DNA of 39,986 bases from Treponema sp. (GCA_024687165.1 JAILEY010000085.1:1-39986); one strand, 5' to 3'; numbered from the stretch's first letter, positions 24,944 through 34,805 are shown. Made by a program: numbers and translations. The notes: generated by a model from the sequence alone, not told the origin.

Positions 24944-25251
24944 TTTTCTTCTCTCCTTTTTGTCCTTTAAATGACATATTCGTTTAGCTTGTACAGTTTA
25001 TAGATAAATAATATGGAATTCAACGAAAATATCTGAATTTAAGGGCAAATTTTAAAGAAAATGTCAGTATTTTACAATTTTTAGTCGTAATTTTTATATT
25101 ACAAAAAAATATCGGCTAACAGAAAAGACAAAAGAAATAGGCTCTCAGTATAAAAGGTACCCCTTCAAATCAAAAAATTAACAAATAAATCTTTCACCAG
25201 ACAAAGAATAAACTCATGACAGAAAAATAAAAATGAGATAAACTGACTCTT
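24944..25251. other. 308-bp divergent intergenic region
   Basis: AT-rich sequence between the acyl-CoA synthetase and the HExxH protein gene. It contains the ribosome binding site of the former, the promoter of the latter (25216-25244), and otherwise no repeat, hairpin or reading frame that can be supported. Confidence 0.5.
25216..25244 (+). promoter_or_regulatory. Promoter predicting a leaderless mRNA (gene at 25252)
   Basis: ATGACA (25216-25221), a 17-nt spacer and TAAACT (25239-25244) leave 7 nt before the ATG at 25252. No ribosome binding site is visible. The -10 match is modest (4 of 6). Confidence 0.4.
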
Positions 25252-26061
25252 ATGGATAATGATTCAATTAAAAATCTTCTCCTGGATATTCAGGAATCAG
25301 AACTGGAATTCTCTGTTACAATGACAGGAAAAGAAAGTACACGCGTAAACGGTCTTTATAAGCCTGACACAAGAGAAATCCTTCTTCACAATAAAAATTT
25401 TAAAACTGACAACGAATTGATTTATACTGCAATTCACGAATATACACATCACCTCATAAATGAAGAACAGATTCAGGCAACCGGTGGCAAACTTCCGCCA
25501 AGTCAGTCAAAAAGCCACACAAATTACTTCTGGGCAAAATTTCATTCGCTTCTGGCAGTTGCAGAAGAAAAAGGCTACTACAAGCTGGATCTTTCACTTT
25601 CACCAGAACTTGATGAGCTTACAAAACAGATTCGTGAAAAATACATAGAGCCTAACGGAAAGCTGATGATGGAGCTTGGAAAGGAATTGATAAAGGCTCA
25701 GGCTTTATGTGAAAGTGCAAATATCCGCTATGAAGATTACATCGACAGAATTCTCCAGCTTCCAAGAACAACTGTAAAATCAGTAAAAAAAGTAGGTATG
25801 TTACCGGCTGAAGATGCAGCACTCGGTTTTGAAAATATGAAGATTGTTGCCGGCTGTAAAAAAGTTGATGATAAAGCAAAAGCTGTTGAAGCAATTAAAA
25901 GCGGAAAAAGCCCGGACAGTGTTATCGCCATGATGAAGAAAAAAGCAAAAGAAATAGATCCAAAAGAAAGACTGGAAAAAGAACGCGATCGTCTTCAGAA
26001 AACGATTAACGAACTTACACACAGACTTGAATTCGTGGAGGAAAGCCTTGCAAACTTCTAG
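25252..26061 (+). CDS. Putative HExxH metalloprotease-like protein
   Basis: 269 residues, family not recognised. Residues 62-66 read HEYTH, a zinc-protease HExxH motif, in the context YTAIHEYTHHL; a His-rich stretch SHTNYFWAKFH about 30 residues later could give the third ligand. There is no signal peptide, so it is probably cytoplasmic. The C-terminal ~40 residues are a charged coiled coil (ERLEKERDRLQK). The next gene starts within its last codons, 14 nt before its end, which implies coupled translation. Proteolytic activity is inferred only from the motif. Confidence 0.7.
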   Translation: MDNDSIKNLLLDIQESELEFSVTMTGKESTRVNGLYKPDTREILLHNKNFKTDNELIYTAIHEYTHHLINEEQIQATGGKLPPSQSKSHTNYFWAKFHSLLAVAEEKGYYKLDLSLSPELDELTKQIREKYIEPNGKLMMELGKELIKAQALCESANIRYEDYIDRILQLPRTTVKSVKKVGMLPAEDAALGFENMKIVAGCKKVDDKAKAVEAIKSGKSPDSVIAMMKKKAKEIDPKERLEKERDRLQKTINELTHRLEFVEESLANF

Positions 26062-26902
26062 AATTAAAAATACTGCAGCATTAATTTTTGCCGCAATCGG
26101 ATTTTCAACATTCGCACAGGACAGTTATTTTCCGTCAATAAAATCACCGGAAATGCCTGTAATTTCTTCTCCAACTATCGGAAGCGGATTTTACTTTCCG
26201 TCTAAAACAACACGACCTGCATTTTCTGAAAAACCTGCAGGACAGAAAAAGAAAACCCAGACTGCTTCAACAGAAACAAAAAAATCAGCTGATGAAAACC
26301 AGATCAAAAAAGAACTTATGACTTCTCTGACAGCTGGAGATTTATCTACATTAGACAGCCTCGGTCTCATTAAAAATCTGGGAACTGCAAACGGACTTGG
26401 AAATCTTTACTCTTCTAAAACTACAGATGAAACAAAAGAAATTCTCAACAACGTTCTCAAGCAGCTGGAAGAGATTAAGACAAACACAAATCCACCTGTA
26501 CAGACTTCAAGAAGCGCAATTGCAGCTGAGGATTCTTCAAGTAAAATCTTAAGATTCAACGTAAACAACTACGATGTTCTAAGAACCTGCGCAAAAATCT
26601 ATATCTCAGATGTTCAGCGTGACGGAACTTTCCTTGTAACCGGAGACAGACGATACACTCTTGAAGGCAAATACAGAACAGAAACCTTCCACATGCTTTT
26701 TAAAACCTCTCAGGATGCAGGCGGAACAAATTACACAACAGCAACAAGCGTAACTCAGGATTACCTCAACGAATATTCAATTCTTTACCAGCTTGCACAA
26801 AGAAGCAATTTGAATGCGGTACGAACAGGAAATCTTGTTACAATGCGAAGTACAGATGATAATCTTAAACTTGAACTCCTGATTGACCTTGGCTCAAAAT
26901 AA
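26048..26902 (+). CDS. Secreted protein of unknown function
   Basis: 284 residues from a TTG start. GGAGG at 26037-26041 lies 6 nt before the TTG at 26048, giving a good signal peptide (MQTSRIKN, hydrophobic core, FSTFA then QDS). An in-frame TTG at 26027 lies upstream of the ribosome binding site and is rejected. The mature part starts with a Pro/Ser/Thr-rich region and has a folded-looking C-terminal half (ILRFNVNNYDVLRTCAKIYI, ending LKLELLIDLGSK). No family recognised. Overlaps the HExxH gene and is 6 nt before rsmG. Confidence 0.75.
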   Translation: MQTSRIKNTAALIFAAIGFSTFAQDSYFPSIKSPEMPVISSPTIGSGFYFPSKTTRPAFSEKPAGQKKKTQTASTETKKSADENQIKKELMTSLTAGDLSTLDSLGLIKNLGTANGLGNLYSSKTTDETKEILNNVLKQLEEIKTNTNPPVQTSRSAIAAEDSSSKILRFNVNNYDVLRTCAKIYISDVQRDGTFLVTGDRRYTLEGKYRTETFHMLFKTSQDAGGTNYTTATSVTQDYLNEYSILYQLAQRSNLNAVRTGNLVTMRSTDDNLKLELLIDLGSK

Positions 26903-26908
26903 ATAACG

Positions 26909-27559
26909 ATGAACGCAAAATTAGAAGACGGACTTAAAAAACTTAACATAGAACTTTCAAAAGCTCAGATTAACCAGCTTGAATTATATGCAGAAAGTGT
27001 TCTTGAATTTAACAAGACTTACAATCTGATGAAAGCTGATTCTGCGGATGAGCTTTTTGTAAATCATGTACTGGATAGCCTTGCCGCAGTTCCTTCCCTT
27101 TCTAAAATACTTGAAGCAAAAGATAGAGCGTGGGAAATAGGAGATATTGGCTCAGGCGGTGGATGCCCCGGAATTCCTTTAGCCGTTGCATTCCCGCAGC
27201 ATAATTTTACGCTTGTTGAAAGAATGGAAAAAAGATGTGCTTTTCTCCAGAGTGCAGTAAAAAAGCTTGATTTAAAAAACGTTAAAATCAACTGCATTCA
27301 GGCAAATTTTGTAGAAAAAGAATCCTTCGATCTTGAAGTATTCCGTGCATTCCATCCATTCGACAAAAAAATTACAAAGCTTCTCCTTGATATGCTGAAA
27401 AAAGACGGAATTCTTGCTGCATTCAAAGCCCGTGAAGAAAAAATTACAGCTGAAATGGAAGAAATAAAATTTATGGTCCCTGAGTTTAAAAAAATTAAGC
27501 TCACAGTCCCATTTCTGGAAGACCATGAGCGTAATCTTGTAATCATAGAAAAAAAATAA
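26909..27559 (+). CDS. rsmG: 16S rRNA (guanine-527-N7) methyltransferase RsmG
   Basis: 216 residues, usual for the family. Methylates G527 of 16S rRNA with SAM. The family signature is GDIGSGGGCPGIPLAVAF (residues ~75-92), normally with Phe where Cys stands here; VNHVLDSLA precedes it, and FRAFHPFDK matches the usual SRA region. It lies 6 nt after the secreted-protein gene and converges on the TPR gene with only 8 nt between stops. RsmG genes often sit near the replication origin with mnmG; that context is absent here. Confidence 0.93.
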   Translation: MNAKLEDGLKKLNIELSKAQINQLELYAESVLEFNKTYNLMKADSADELFVNHVLDSLAAVPSLSKILEAKDRAWEIGDIGSGGGCPGIPLAVAFPQHNFTLVERMEKRCAFLQSAVKKLDLKNVKINCIQANFVEKESFDLEVFRAFHPFDKKITKLLLDMLKKDGILAAFKAREEKITAEMEEIKFMVPEFKKIKLTVPFLEDHERNLVIIEKK

Positions 27560-27567
27560 AACAAAAG

Positions 27568-28908
27568 TTAAAGCGTAACCTGCTTAAGAGTTTTTACAAG
27601 GCCTGTCTTTTCAATAAGATCGATTGGACGGCCTTCTATATATTTGTGACCTTCCTGTGTAAATGTTCCGGCAGAAAAACAGAATCCACGTGCAGCTTTT
27701 ACATCCTGCATGTGAGAATGGAATTCACGAACATAAACTTCACCAGTTGTACCAGTCGTTCTGAAAAATCTGAATAAAGCAACGTCTTCCCACTTGGCAG
27801 ATGAAATTTCTGCAAGAATATCCGTATACAAAACTTCAGTCTCAATATTCTGAAAACGAATCTGAGAATTTCTGTAGAGCGTCGTGATAATTTTTCTACA
27901 CAAATTTACAAAATCGCCTGTTCCAGAAGAAACGTAAACATTCAAGTTGCTGTTCTGACTCAATTCCTGATATCTTCCAATCAAAGCATTTACATCTTTG
28001 TAATTATCGTTTGTGCTTCTGATTGATTTAAGAACCATGAGGCCCTTTTGAATCTGTGCTTTTTCAAGATAACAGCGTGCAAGATTGTACTGAATATCCA
28101 TCTTCAGATTCTGCTCAATTTCTGCATGCTTAAGTGCAATCTCAAAATCCTGAATTGCAGCATCCACATTGTTGATTTTTTTATGATAAAGACCGGCCTG
28201 AAGACATGAACGAGGACCGTAAACAGGGTCTGCTCGAAGATGCATAAAAACTTTCAAAGCTTTTTCTGCATGACCTTCCTGTGCCATCGCATCCGACATA
28301 AAGAACAAAGCTTCTTTGTTATGCGGATCTTCATCAAGAACTTTTCTAAAGCTTGCGAGAGATTCCTTAAACTTTTTTGCATTATAAAGACTCTTTGCAA
28401 GGTACATATTGATTCCAGGTGCTTCCGGATTAATCAAAACTGCTTTTTTGAAAAGAGGAACTGCCTTGTCAAAAATATTAGATTTAAAAAGTGCAATACC
28501 AAAATTATAGCAGACTTCAAAATCAACAGAGTTAAGCTTATAGGCACTTGTAAAAAACTGAATTGCCTGCGGATATTTTTCAAGCTTCATGCAGCAGATA
28601 CCGGCACGAAGAAATGCTTTTACAATATCTACATGACCGTCTTTTACGCCGAGTTTTGAAAGCTTGTCATATATAGGAAATGCCTTGTCCCAGAGATTAC
28701 TTGAAAAATAAGTATCCCCTACAACTTCAAGAGCAGACGCATCGTTTGGATCCCTTGCAAGCTTTTTCTGTGCTTCTTTAAGGGCAGCGGATCGTGCTTT
28801 TCCTGCGTTCTGCGGATTTACTTTTTTTGGCTTTTTACTGCCACCCATGAAAAGAGTCATGAGGGCAAATAAAGAAGCCATAACGACAAATGCTATCAAA
28901 ATAGACAT
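27568..28908 (-). CDS. Membrane-anchored TPR protein with Mrr-like C-terminal domain
   Basis: 446 residues. One N-terminal helix (3-21) and a basic stretch (GGSKKPKKV) tether it to the membrane, facing the cytoplasm. Residues ~45-330 are TPR repeats (for example AIQFFTSAYKLN, AVPLFKKAVLINPEA, SLASFRKVLDEDPHN). The last ~100 residues resemble the Mrr-type restriction-endonuclease fold: EVYVREF, then GFCFSAGTFTQEGHKY and RPIDLIEKTGL, the usual end of such domains. The catalytic Q/E-x-K expected in the VYVREF strand is not evident, so it is probably not a nuclease. AAGGAAGAG supports the start, 18 nt after the aminotransferase. Confidence 0.78.
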   Translation of the reverse strand: MSILIAFVVMASLFALMTLFMGGSKKPKKVNPQNAGKARSAALKEAQKKLARDPNDASALEVVGDTYFSSNLWDKAFPIYDKLSKLGVKDGHVDIVKAFLRAGICCMKLEKYPQAIQFFTSAYKLNSVDFEVCYNFGIALFKSNIFDKAVPLFKKAVLINPEAPGINMYLAKSLYNAKKFKESLASFRKVLDEDPHNKEALFFMSDAMAQEGHAEKALKVFMHLRADPVYGPRSCLQAGLYHKKINNVDAAIQDFEIALKHAEIEQNLKMDIQYNLARCYLEKAQIQKGLMVLKSIRSTNDNYKDVNALIGRYQELSQNSNLNVYVSSGTGDFVNLCRKIITTLYRNSQIRFQNIETEVLYTDILAEISSAKWEDVALFRFFRTTGTTGEVYVREFHSHMQDVKAARGFCFSAGTFTQEGHKYIEGRPIDLIEKTGLVKTLKQVTL

Positions 28909-28926
28909 AACTAAACTCTTCCTTAA

Positions 28927-30096
28927 TTATTTCTTCAAGGATTCTACAAATTCTGCAATGCGCTCAAGGGCAATCTTAATTTTATCTACAGCCGTTGCAT
29001 AACAGCAGCGGATATGTCCTTCTCCACCTTTACCAAACACGCTTCCAGGAACAACAGCGACATTGTATTTCTGGAAAAGCTGAGTTGCGAATTCTTCACT
29101 TGTAAGCCCAGTGCTTGAAATATCCGGGAACATGTAGAATGCGCCGGTTGGTTCAGGAACAGGAAGTCCCATTTCCTGGAAAGAGCGGTACATAAGGTTG
29201 CGTCGCTCCTGATAACTGATACGCATTTTTTCAACTTCTTCCCATGCGTTTCTCAAACCCTCTGCTGCTGCGTACTGACTGAAAATTGGTGCACAAATTG
29301 TGTTATATCCGTGGAGCTTTACAATCTGAACAAGAAGATCAGAAGGAGCTGCAATATAACCGATGCGCCATCCAGTCATAGCAAAAGATTTTGAAAATCC
29401 GTTTAGAATGATTGTATAATCTTTCATTCCCGGGAAAGAGCCGATTGAAACATGTTCGCTGCCGTCATAAGCAAGTTCACAGTAAATTTCATCGCTTATA
29501 ACCCAGATTTTATGCTTTTTACAAACTTCTGCAATTTTTGCAAGTTCTTCGCGCGGAATCATTGTTCCTGTAGGATTATTCGGAGAACAAATCATCAAAG
29601 CTTTTGTTTTTGAAGTACATGCAGCTTCAATCTGTTCTGCAGAAGGATAATATCCGTTAACGCTTGAATCAATTGTAACAACTTTAGCTTTTGTAAGCTC
29701 AGCAAGCGGTGTGTAGTTTACATAACAAGGCTGACTGACAATAATTTCATCTTCCGGATTAAGAATTGCACGCAAAACTGCATCAACACCTTCAGAAGCA
29801 CCTACAGTAATAAGAATTTCCTTTTCAGGATTATAATCCATATTGTAACGCTTCATGTATTTTGCAATTTCTTCACGAAGTTCAATCAATCCCCAGTTTG
29901 AAGTATATGAAGTATGACCTTTTTCAAGATGATAAAATGCTTCTTCCCTCATGCACCATGGTGTAGGAAAATCAGGTTCTCCAACACTGAGCGAAATTAC
30001 ATCATCATGCCCGATAAGCATCTCAAAAAATTTACGGATTCCACTTGGAGGAATATCCATCACGCTTTTACTGAATCTATCTTCTCTTGTATTCAT
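28927..30096 (-). CDS. Class I aminotransferase, AlaT-like
   Basis: 389 residues. A PLP-dependent fold type I transaminase: SPNNPTGT (~171-178), SDEIY (201-205), PLP lysine K236 in NGFSKSFAMTGWRIGY and a C-terminal Arg in HIRCCYA. It moves amino groups between an amino acid and 2-oxoglutarate in the cytoplasm. The Lrp-type regulator directly upstream in the same operon recalls the alaR-alaT pair of Bacillus subtilis, so alanine transaminase is the favoured guess; aspartate or aromatic substrates remain possible. AAGGA overlaps the upstream stop region. Confidence 0.9.
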   Translation of the reverse strand: MNTREDRFSKSVMDIPPSGIRKFFEMLIGHDDVISLSVGEPDFPTPWCMREEAFYHLEKGHTSYTSNWGLIELREEIAKYMKRYNMDYNPEKEILITVGASEGVDAVLRAILNPEDEIIVSQPCYVNYTPLAELTKAKVVTIDSSVNGYYPSAEQIEAACTSKTKALMICSPNNPTGTMIPREELAKIAEVCKKHKIWVISDEIYCELAYDGSEHVSIGSFPGMKDYTIILNGFSKSFAMTGWRIGYIAAPSDLLVQIVKLHGYNTICAPIFSQYAAAEGLRNAWEEVEKMRISYQERRNLMYRSFQEMGLPVPEPTGAFYMFPDISSTGLTSEEFATQLFQKYNVAVVPGSVFGKGGEGHIRCCYATAVDKIKIALERIAEFVESLKK

Positions 30097-30109
30097 TTTT
30101 ATTTATTCC

Positions 30110-30607
30110 TTATGATGAGAATGCTTCACGACTGTCTCTGTCATCATCAACATAAACAATGTCATTCTCTTTGTATGTCTTTAAGATAAAATGTGTACGT
30201 GTTCCGTGTACGCCCTGCAAAGTTGAAAGCTTACGCGCCACAAAATTCGCCACTTCCTGCAGGCTGTTACCTTCAAGAATAACCTTAAGATCATACCCGT
30301 CAGCACTCATAAGATACAATGATTTTACCTGAGGAAATCTGTATATTCTGTCTGCGATTCCGTCAAAACCATGTTCTCGTTCCGGCTGAACCTGAATATC
30401 AACCTCAGCACGAACCTTATTTTTCGCTTCTTCGTCTTTTTCCGGATTAATAATTGTCGCGTACTTCATGATTACGCCATCTTTTTCAAGGCCAGCGATG
30501 ATTTCTTTTACTTCATCCTCTGTCTTTTTAGTCATGGCTGAAATATCTTTAATTGAAATACGTGCGTTATCCCGCAAAAGATTAAGAATTTCTTCTGAGA
30601 TTGTCAT
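30110..30607 (-). CDS. Lrp/AsnC-family transcriptional regulator
   Basis: 165 residues. The N-terminal ~60 residues are the AsnC winged helix (ILNLLRDNARISIKDISAM, GVIMKYATIINPE); the rest is the RAM effector domain (VKSLYLMSADGYDLKVILEG), which binds amino acids and forms octamers. GAGG before the ATG at 30607 fixes the start; an in-frame extension to 30643 is not supported. It lies 13 nt before the aminotransferase gene and presumably controls it in response to an amino acid (inference). Confidence 0.9.
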   Translation of the reverse strand: MTISEEILNLLRDNARISIKDISAMTKKTEDEVKEIIAGLEKDGVIMKYATIINPEKDEEAKNKVRAEVDIQVQPEREHGFDGIADRIYRFPQVKSLYLMSADGYDLKVILEGNSLQEVANFVARKLSTLQGVHGTRTHFILKTYKENDIVYVDDDRDSREAFSS

Positions 30608-30786
30608 TTTTTTCCTCACAATTTTATTGTAAATTTTCGGCAAATTTACGCTGTTACTTAAGTATATAGAAAATAAGTAAGAAATTCAAAAGGCGGTTTA
30701 CTGCAATTTGCTTTGAATCAGGCAAAAACAAGAATTCCGCAGATACATGTTATATACTAGTTGTATATTGTTTTCACTGATCAAAG

Positions 30787-31998
30787 ATGGAGATTGTGCT
30801 TTTGAATATAAAAATTTTTGAAGATGACGAACATACACTTTTTATTACTCGAATCATTTCTGCCGGATTAATGAGTCTTGGAATCGTAATGACCGTGTTG
30901 TGCTTTCTTGAGCATAATATTGTATTTACAGTGATTTCTTCAACATATGGTCTAATGTCTTTTATAAGTTATCTGGCAATAAAAAACTTTCATAATCTGA
31001 CAGTCTTCCTTATTTCAGGTGTTATTCTGATTTATGGACTTCTTATAAGTTTTATATTAACCGGTGGAACAGAAGGCTTCGGGATTCTTTGGGTCGTTCT
31101 TTATCCTCTGCTTTTTCTTTATCTGCTTGCCTTTATTCCCTACACATTCATCTGTCTGAGCTGCACTTTTATTATAATGATTACGATGTGGACTCCGCTT
31201 AGAAATCACATTTATAATTTCAAGCCGTCATTTATGACACGATTTCCGCTGCTTATTTTATGTGAAGTTATATTTGCAATTGCAATTAAAAATATAATTG
31301 CAAAAACTGAAAGAAAGCGAAAGGAAGCTATAAAAGAACTGATTAACCTCAAGGAAGGTCTTGAAAAAACTGTAAGACAAAGAACTGCAGAAGTTCAGGA
31401 AGAACAAAAAAAATCCAGCAACCTTATGATTGAACTTGCAACTTCTCTTGCGGCAACAATCGATGCAAAAGATAAATACACAAGCGGACACTCAAAACGC
31501 GTTGCCGAATATTCAAAAATGATTGCAGAAAAAATGGGTAAGAATAAAAGTTACCTGGAAAATATTTACCTTGCTGCATTACTTCACGATATCGGTAAAA
31601 TCGGAATTCCAGATGAAATTATAAACAAAAAAAGCAAACTCACTAAAGAAGAATACGAAATCATCAAACAGCATCCTGTTATAGGCTACGAAATTCTTCA
31701 AAATATTAAAACTGTTCCTGAAATTGTAATCGGCGTCAGATGGCACCACGAGAGATATGACGGGAAAGGATATCCAGACGGCTTGTACGGACGAGACATT
31801 CCTGAATACGCCCAGATAATCAGTGTTGCAGATGCTTATGACGCAATGACTTCAAACAGAAGCTATCGCCCGCTTATGACACAGGACGCAGCCCGCAGTC
31901 AGATTGAAGAAGGTATCGGAAGCCAATTCTCAAAGATTCCCGCAGAATGTATGCTTTCAATTATTGACGCGGACAAAGATTTTAAACTCCATGAATAA
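30787..31998 (+). CDS. Multi-pass membrane HD-GYP phosphodiesterase
   Basis: 403 residues. Five or six hydrophobic helices fill residues ~18-172, a coiled-coil linker follows (~172-210, KEGLEKTVRQRTAEVQEEQ), and then a full HD-GYP domain with HD at 267-268 (LLHDIGKIGIPDE), HH in RWHHERYDGKGYP and GYP at 328-330. Expected to degrade cyclic di-GMP in response to a membrane signal. The second such enzyme in the window, but without a receiver. ATG 30787 has no ribosome binding site; TTG 30802 with GGAG nine nt upstream is an alternative. A structured repeat begins 7 nt after the stop. Confidence 0.9.
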   Translation: MEIVLLNIKIFEDDEHTLFITRIISAGLMSLGIVMTVLCFLEHNIVFTVISSTYGLMSFISYLAIKNFHNLTVFLISGVILIYGLLISFILTGGTEGFGILWVVLYPLLFLYLLAFIPYTFICLSCTFIIMITMWTPLRNHIYNFKPSFMTRFPLLILCEVIFAIAIKNIIAKTERKRKEAIKELINLKEGLEKTVRQRTAEVQEEQKKSSNLMIELATSLAATIDAKDKYTSGHSKRVAEYSKMIAEKMGKNKSYLENIYLAALLHDIGKIGIPDEIINKKSKLTKEEYEIIKQHPVIGYEILQNIKTVPEIVIGVRWHHERYDGKGYPDGLYGRDIPEYAQIISVADAYDAMTSNRSYRPLMTQDAARSQIEEGIGSQFSKIPAECMLSIIDADKDFKLHE

Positions 31999-32005
31999 TT
32001 TTAAT

Positions 32006-32159
32006 AAAATTGGCTTCCAGTCACGTTGAACAGTCCAAAAACGATGCTGTACAGCATCTATATACTGTTTGTTGCAAAGTAACTATTAATAATGTCGCTT
32101 TCGCGACTACAACAAACAGAATATTTTCGTCCTGCTCAACATTCCTTCGCGCCAATTTT
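32006..32159. repeat. Structured intergenic repeat, copy 3
   Basis: 154-bp relative of the elements at 5240 and 22728, bounded by AAAATTGGC (32006-32014) and GCCAATTTT (32151-32159). GTTGAACAGTCCAAAA (32025-32040) pairs with TTTTCGTCCTGCTCAAC (32124-32140); GATGCTG-TA-CAGCATC is a perfect hairpin (32043-32058); CTGTTTGTTG (32065-32074) pairs with CAACAAACAG (32110-32119); the tip hairpin is GTCGC-TTTC-GCGAC. It separates the converging HD-GYP and clpB genes. Confidence 0.85.
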
Positions 32160-32191
32160 ATTAAATCTATAACAAATTTTCAGAACTTATA

Positions 32192-34774
32192 TTATTCAAA
32201 GACAAGCTCGCCGTTTTTTACATCAGCTGTAATTCTGCTGTCTTCACTGAATTTTCCTTCAAGCAAAAGACGCGAAAGTGCATTTTCCACGTAATTCTGT
32301 ACGGCTCTTTTTACAGGTCGTGCACCAAAAGCCGGATCGTAGCCCTTTTCGCAGATAAAATCCAACGCTGCTGGTGTAAAATCCAGCGTAATACGCTTAT
32401 GCTCAAGTCGCTGTTTTACACGTTCAAGCTGAAGAGTAACAATGCCGGAAATATTTTCTTTTCCAAGCTTATTAAACATTACCGTCTCATCAATTCGGTT
32501 AAGGAATTCAGGGCGGAATGTCTGCTTTAAAAGAGTATCGATTTTATCTTTTACAGAATCAGCATTTCCTGCAGCCTCAAGAATTAAATCACTTCCAAGA
32601 TTGCTTGTCATGATGATGATTGTATTTTTAAAATCTACAACACGTCCCTGACCATCAGTAAGCCTTCCGTCATCAAGAACCTGAAGAAGAACATTAAATA
32701 CATCCGGGTGAGCTTTTTCAATTTCATCAAGAAGAACAACGCTGTATGGTTTTCTTCTGACTGCTTCAGTAAGCTGACCGCCTTCATCATAACCAACATA
32801 TCCTGGAGGAGCTCCAATTAAACGAGTGACACTGAACTTTTCCATGTACTCGCTCATATCAATTCGTGTCATCGACTTTTCATCATTGAACAAAAAGTCT
32901 GCAAGAGTTTTTGCAAGCTCTGTTTTTCCTACACCAGTCGGACCGATAAAGAGGAAGCTTCCCAAAGGTTTATTCGGATCACTCAAGCCGGCGCGGTTTC
33001 TTCGGATTGCATCACTTACAACACGAACTGCTTCATCCTGACCGACAACTCTCCTGTGCAGATGATCTTCCAGCTGAAGATATTTCTGCTTTTCACTGCT
33101 CATCATTTTTGCAACAGGAATTCCTGTCCAGCTTGAAACTACACGTGCAATATCTTCTTCCGTAACTTCCCGACGCAAAAGTGACTGACGTTCATTTCCC
33201 TCTGATTCAGCTTTTTCCTTAAGTTCATTTTCTGCAGCAATTTTCTTTTCAAGTTCTGGAATGATTGAATATTTAAGCTCAGCAGCTTTTTCAAGATTTC
33301 CTTCACGCGTAAAATTCTCAAGATCAAATTTTGCTTTTTCAAGTTCCTCTTTAGTTTTTCGGCTTCCTTCAATAACAGTTTTTTCATTCTGCCACTGAAG
33401 CTTCATCGCATCTCGTTCACTGCTGATTTCCGCAAGCTCTTTTTCAAGCTTTTCCAGTCGTTCCAGACTTGCTTTATCTTCCTCTTTTTTAAGTGACTGA
33501 CGCTCGATTTCAAGCTGCATAATTTTTCGCTCAAGCTTATCAAGTTCAACAGGCTGACTTTCAATTTCCATTTTGAGACGGCTTGCTGCTTCATCAACAA
33601 GATCAATTGCTTTATCCGGCAAAAATCGGTTTGTAATATAACGATTTGAAAGAACTACTGCTTCAACAAGTGCTTCATCATTAATTTTTACACCGTGATG
33701 AATTTCATACCTGTCACGAAGTCCACGGAGAATTGCAATTGTATCTTCTACACTCGGCTCAACGCAAAGAACCTGCTGAAATCTTCGCTCAAGGGCTGCA
33801 TCTTTTTCAATGTACTTTCTGTATTCATTTAAAGTTGTTGCACCGATAACATGCATATTTCCACGGGCAAGTGCAGGCTTTAAAAGATTTCCTGCATCCA
33901 TGCTTCCTTCACTTGCACCTGCACCAACAATTGTATGAAGCTCATCAATGAAAAGAATTATTCGGCCTTCACTTTCCGTAACTTCTTTTATTACACCTTT
34001 AAGACGCTCTTCAAATTCACCGCGGAATTTTGCACCGGCAACAAGAGAGCCCATATCGAGAGAAAGAAGCCTTTTGTTTTTTAAACTTTCAGGAACATCT
34101 CCACCGGCAATTCGTCTTGCAAGTCCTTCTACAACAGCAGTCTTTCCGACACCAGGCTCACCAATCAAAACAGGATTATTTTTTGTTCGACGGCTGAGGA
34201 CCTGCATTACACGACGGATTTCTTCATCACGCCCGATTACAGGATCAATTTTATCAAGACGAGCTCGCGCCGTAAGATCAATACAGTATTTTTCAAGAGC
34301 CTGCATCTGGCTTTCTGGATCATTTGTGTCGATTGTAGAATTTCCGCGGACTGCTTTTAATGATTCAAGAATTGCTTTTCTTTCAGCACCCATAGATTTT
34401 AAAAGCTCACCGGTTGAATCATCCTGCGCACTCATCGCAAGAAACAAATGTTCACACGAAAGAAATTTATCTTTAAGAGATGCCATTTCATCTTCAGCTT
34501 TCGCAAGAACTTTTTGTGCTGACTGTGAAAGTGAAAGTTGAGAAGCACCATGTACAACAGGATATTTTGAAAGAAGTTCTTCAACTCGTGAAATAAGAAG
34601 AGGAATCTGAACACCAATTCGTTCAACAAGCGGAGGAATTATTCCGTCTTTCTGATTTAAAAATGCATAAAGAAGATGCTCTGTTCCGATCTCACTGTGA
34701 TCTTTTTTCTGTGCAAGAGTATTAGCGTCTTGAAAAGCTTCCTGCAGCTTGATTGTCATCTGATCAAAATTCAT
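32192..34774 (-). CDS. clpB: ATP-dependent disaggregase ClpB
   Basis: 860 residues, the normal length. With the DnaK system it pulls apart heat-aggregated proteins in the cytoplasm. It has the N-terminal substrate domain ([14 protein letters not shown]), a first AAA+ ring domain ([16 protein letters not shown]), the long coiled-coil middle domain (about 400-520, rich in Lys/Glu/Leu) that marks ClpB rather than ClpA/C, and a second AAA+ domain ([26 protein letters not shown]). AGAGG before the ATG lies inside a hairpin (34776-34805). 69 nt separate it from hisB upstream. No CIRCE element is present. Confidence 0.97.
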   Translation of the reverse strand: MNFDQMTIKLQEAFQDANTLAQKKDHSEIGTEHLLYAFLNQKDGIIPPLVERIGVQIPLLISRVEELLSKYPVVHGASQLSLSQSAQKVLAKAEDEMASLKDKFLSCEHLFLAMSAQDDSTGELLKSMGAERKAILESLKAVRGNSTIDTNDPESQMQALEKYCIDLTARARLDKIDPVIGRDEEIRRVMQVLSRRTKNNPVLIGEPGVGKTAVVEGLARRIAGGDVPESLKNKRLLSLDMGSLVAGAKFRGEFEERLKGVIKEVTESEGRIILFIDELHTIVGAGASEGSMDAGNLLKPALARGNMHVIGATTLNEYRKYIEKDAALERRFQQVLCVEPSVEDTIAILRGLRDRYEIHHGVKINDEALVEAVVLSNRYITNRFLPDKAIDLVDEAASRLKMEIESQPVELDKLERKIMQLEIERQSLKKEEDKASLERLEKLEKELAEISSERDAMKLQWQNEKTVIEGSRKTKEELEKAKFDLENFTREGNLEKAAELKYSIIPELEKKIAAENELKEKAESEGNERQSLLRREVTEEDIARVVSSWTGIPVAKMMSSEKQKYLQLEDHLHRRVVGQDEAVRVVSDAIRRNRAGLSDPNKPLGSFLFIGPTGVGKTELAKTLADFLFNDEKSMTRIDMSEYMEKFSVTRLIGAPPGYVGYDEGGQLTEAVRRKPYSVVLLDEIEKAHPDVFNVLLQVLDDGRLTDGQGRVVDFKNTIIIMTSNLGSDLILEAAGNADSVKDKIDTLLKQTFRPEFLNRIDETVMFNKLGKENISGIVTLQLERVKQRLEHKRITLDFTPAALDFICEKGYDPAFGARPVKRAVQNYVENALSRLLLEGKFSEDSRITADVKNGELVFE

Positions 34775-34775
34775 T

Positions 34776-34805
34776 TTTAGTACCTCTTACTATAGAGATA
34801 CTAAA
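34776..34805 (-). promoter_or_regulatory. Hairpin covering the clpB ribosome binding site
   Basis: On the minus strand TTTAGTATCTCT (34805-34794), a 6-nt loop ATAGTA, and AGAGGTACTAAA (34787-34776). In RNA all 12 positions pair (one G-U), and the paired right arm holds the AGAGG ribosome binding site, one nt from the ATG at 34774. It could be an RNA thermometer or, as DNA, a repressor operator. Confidence 0.65.
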
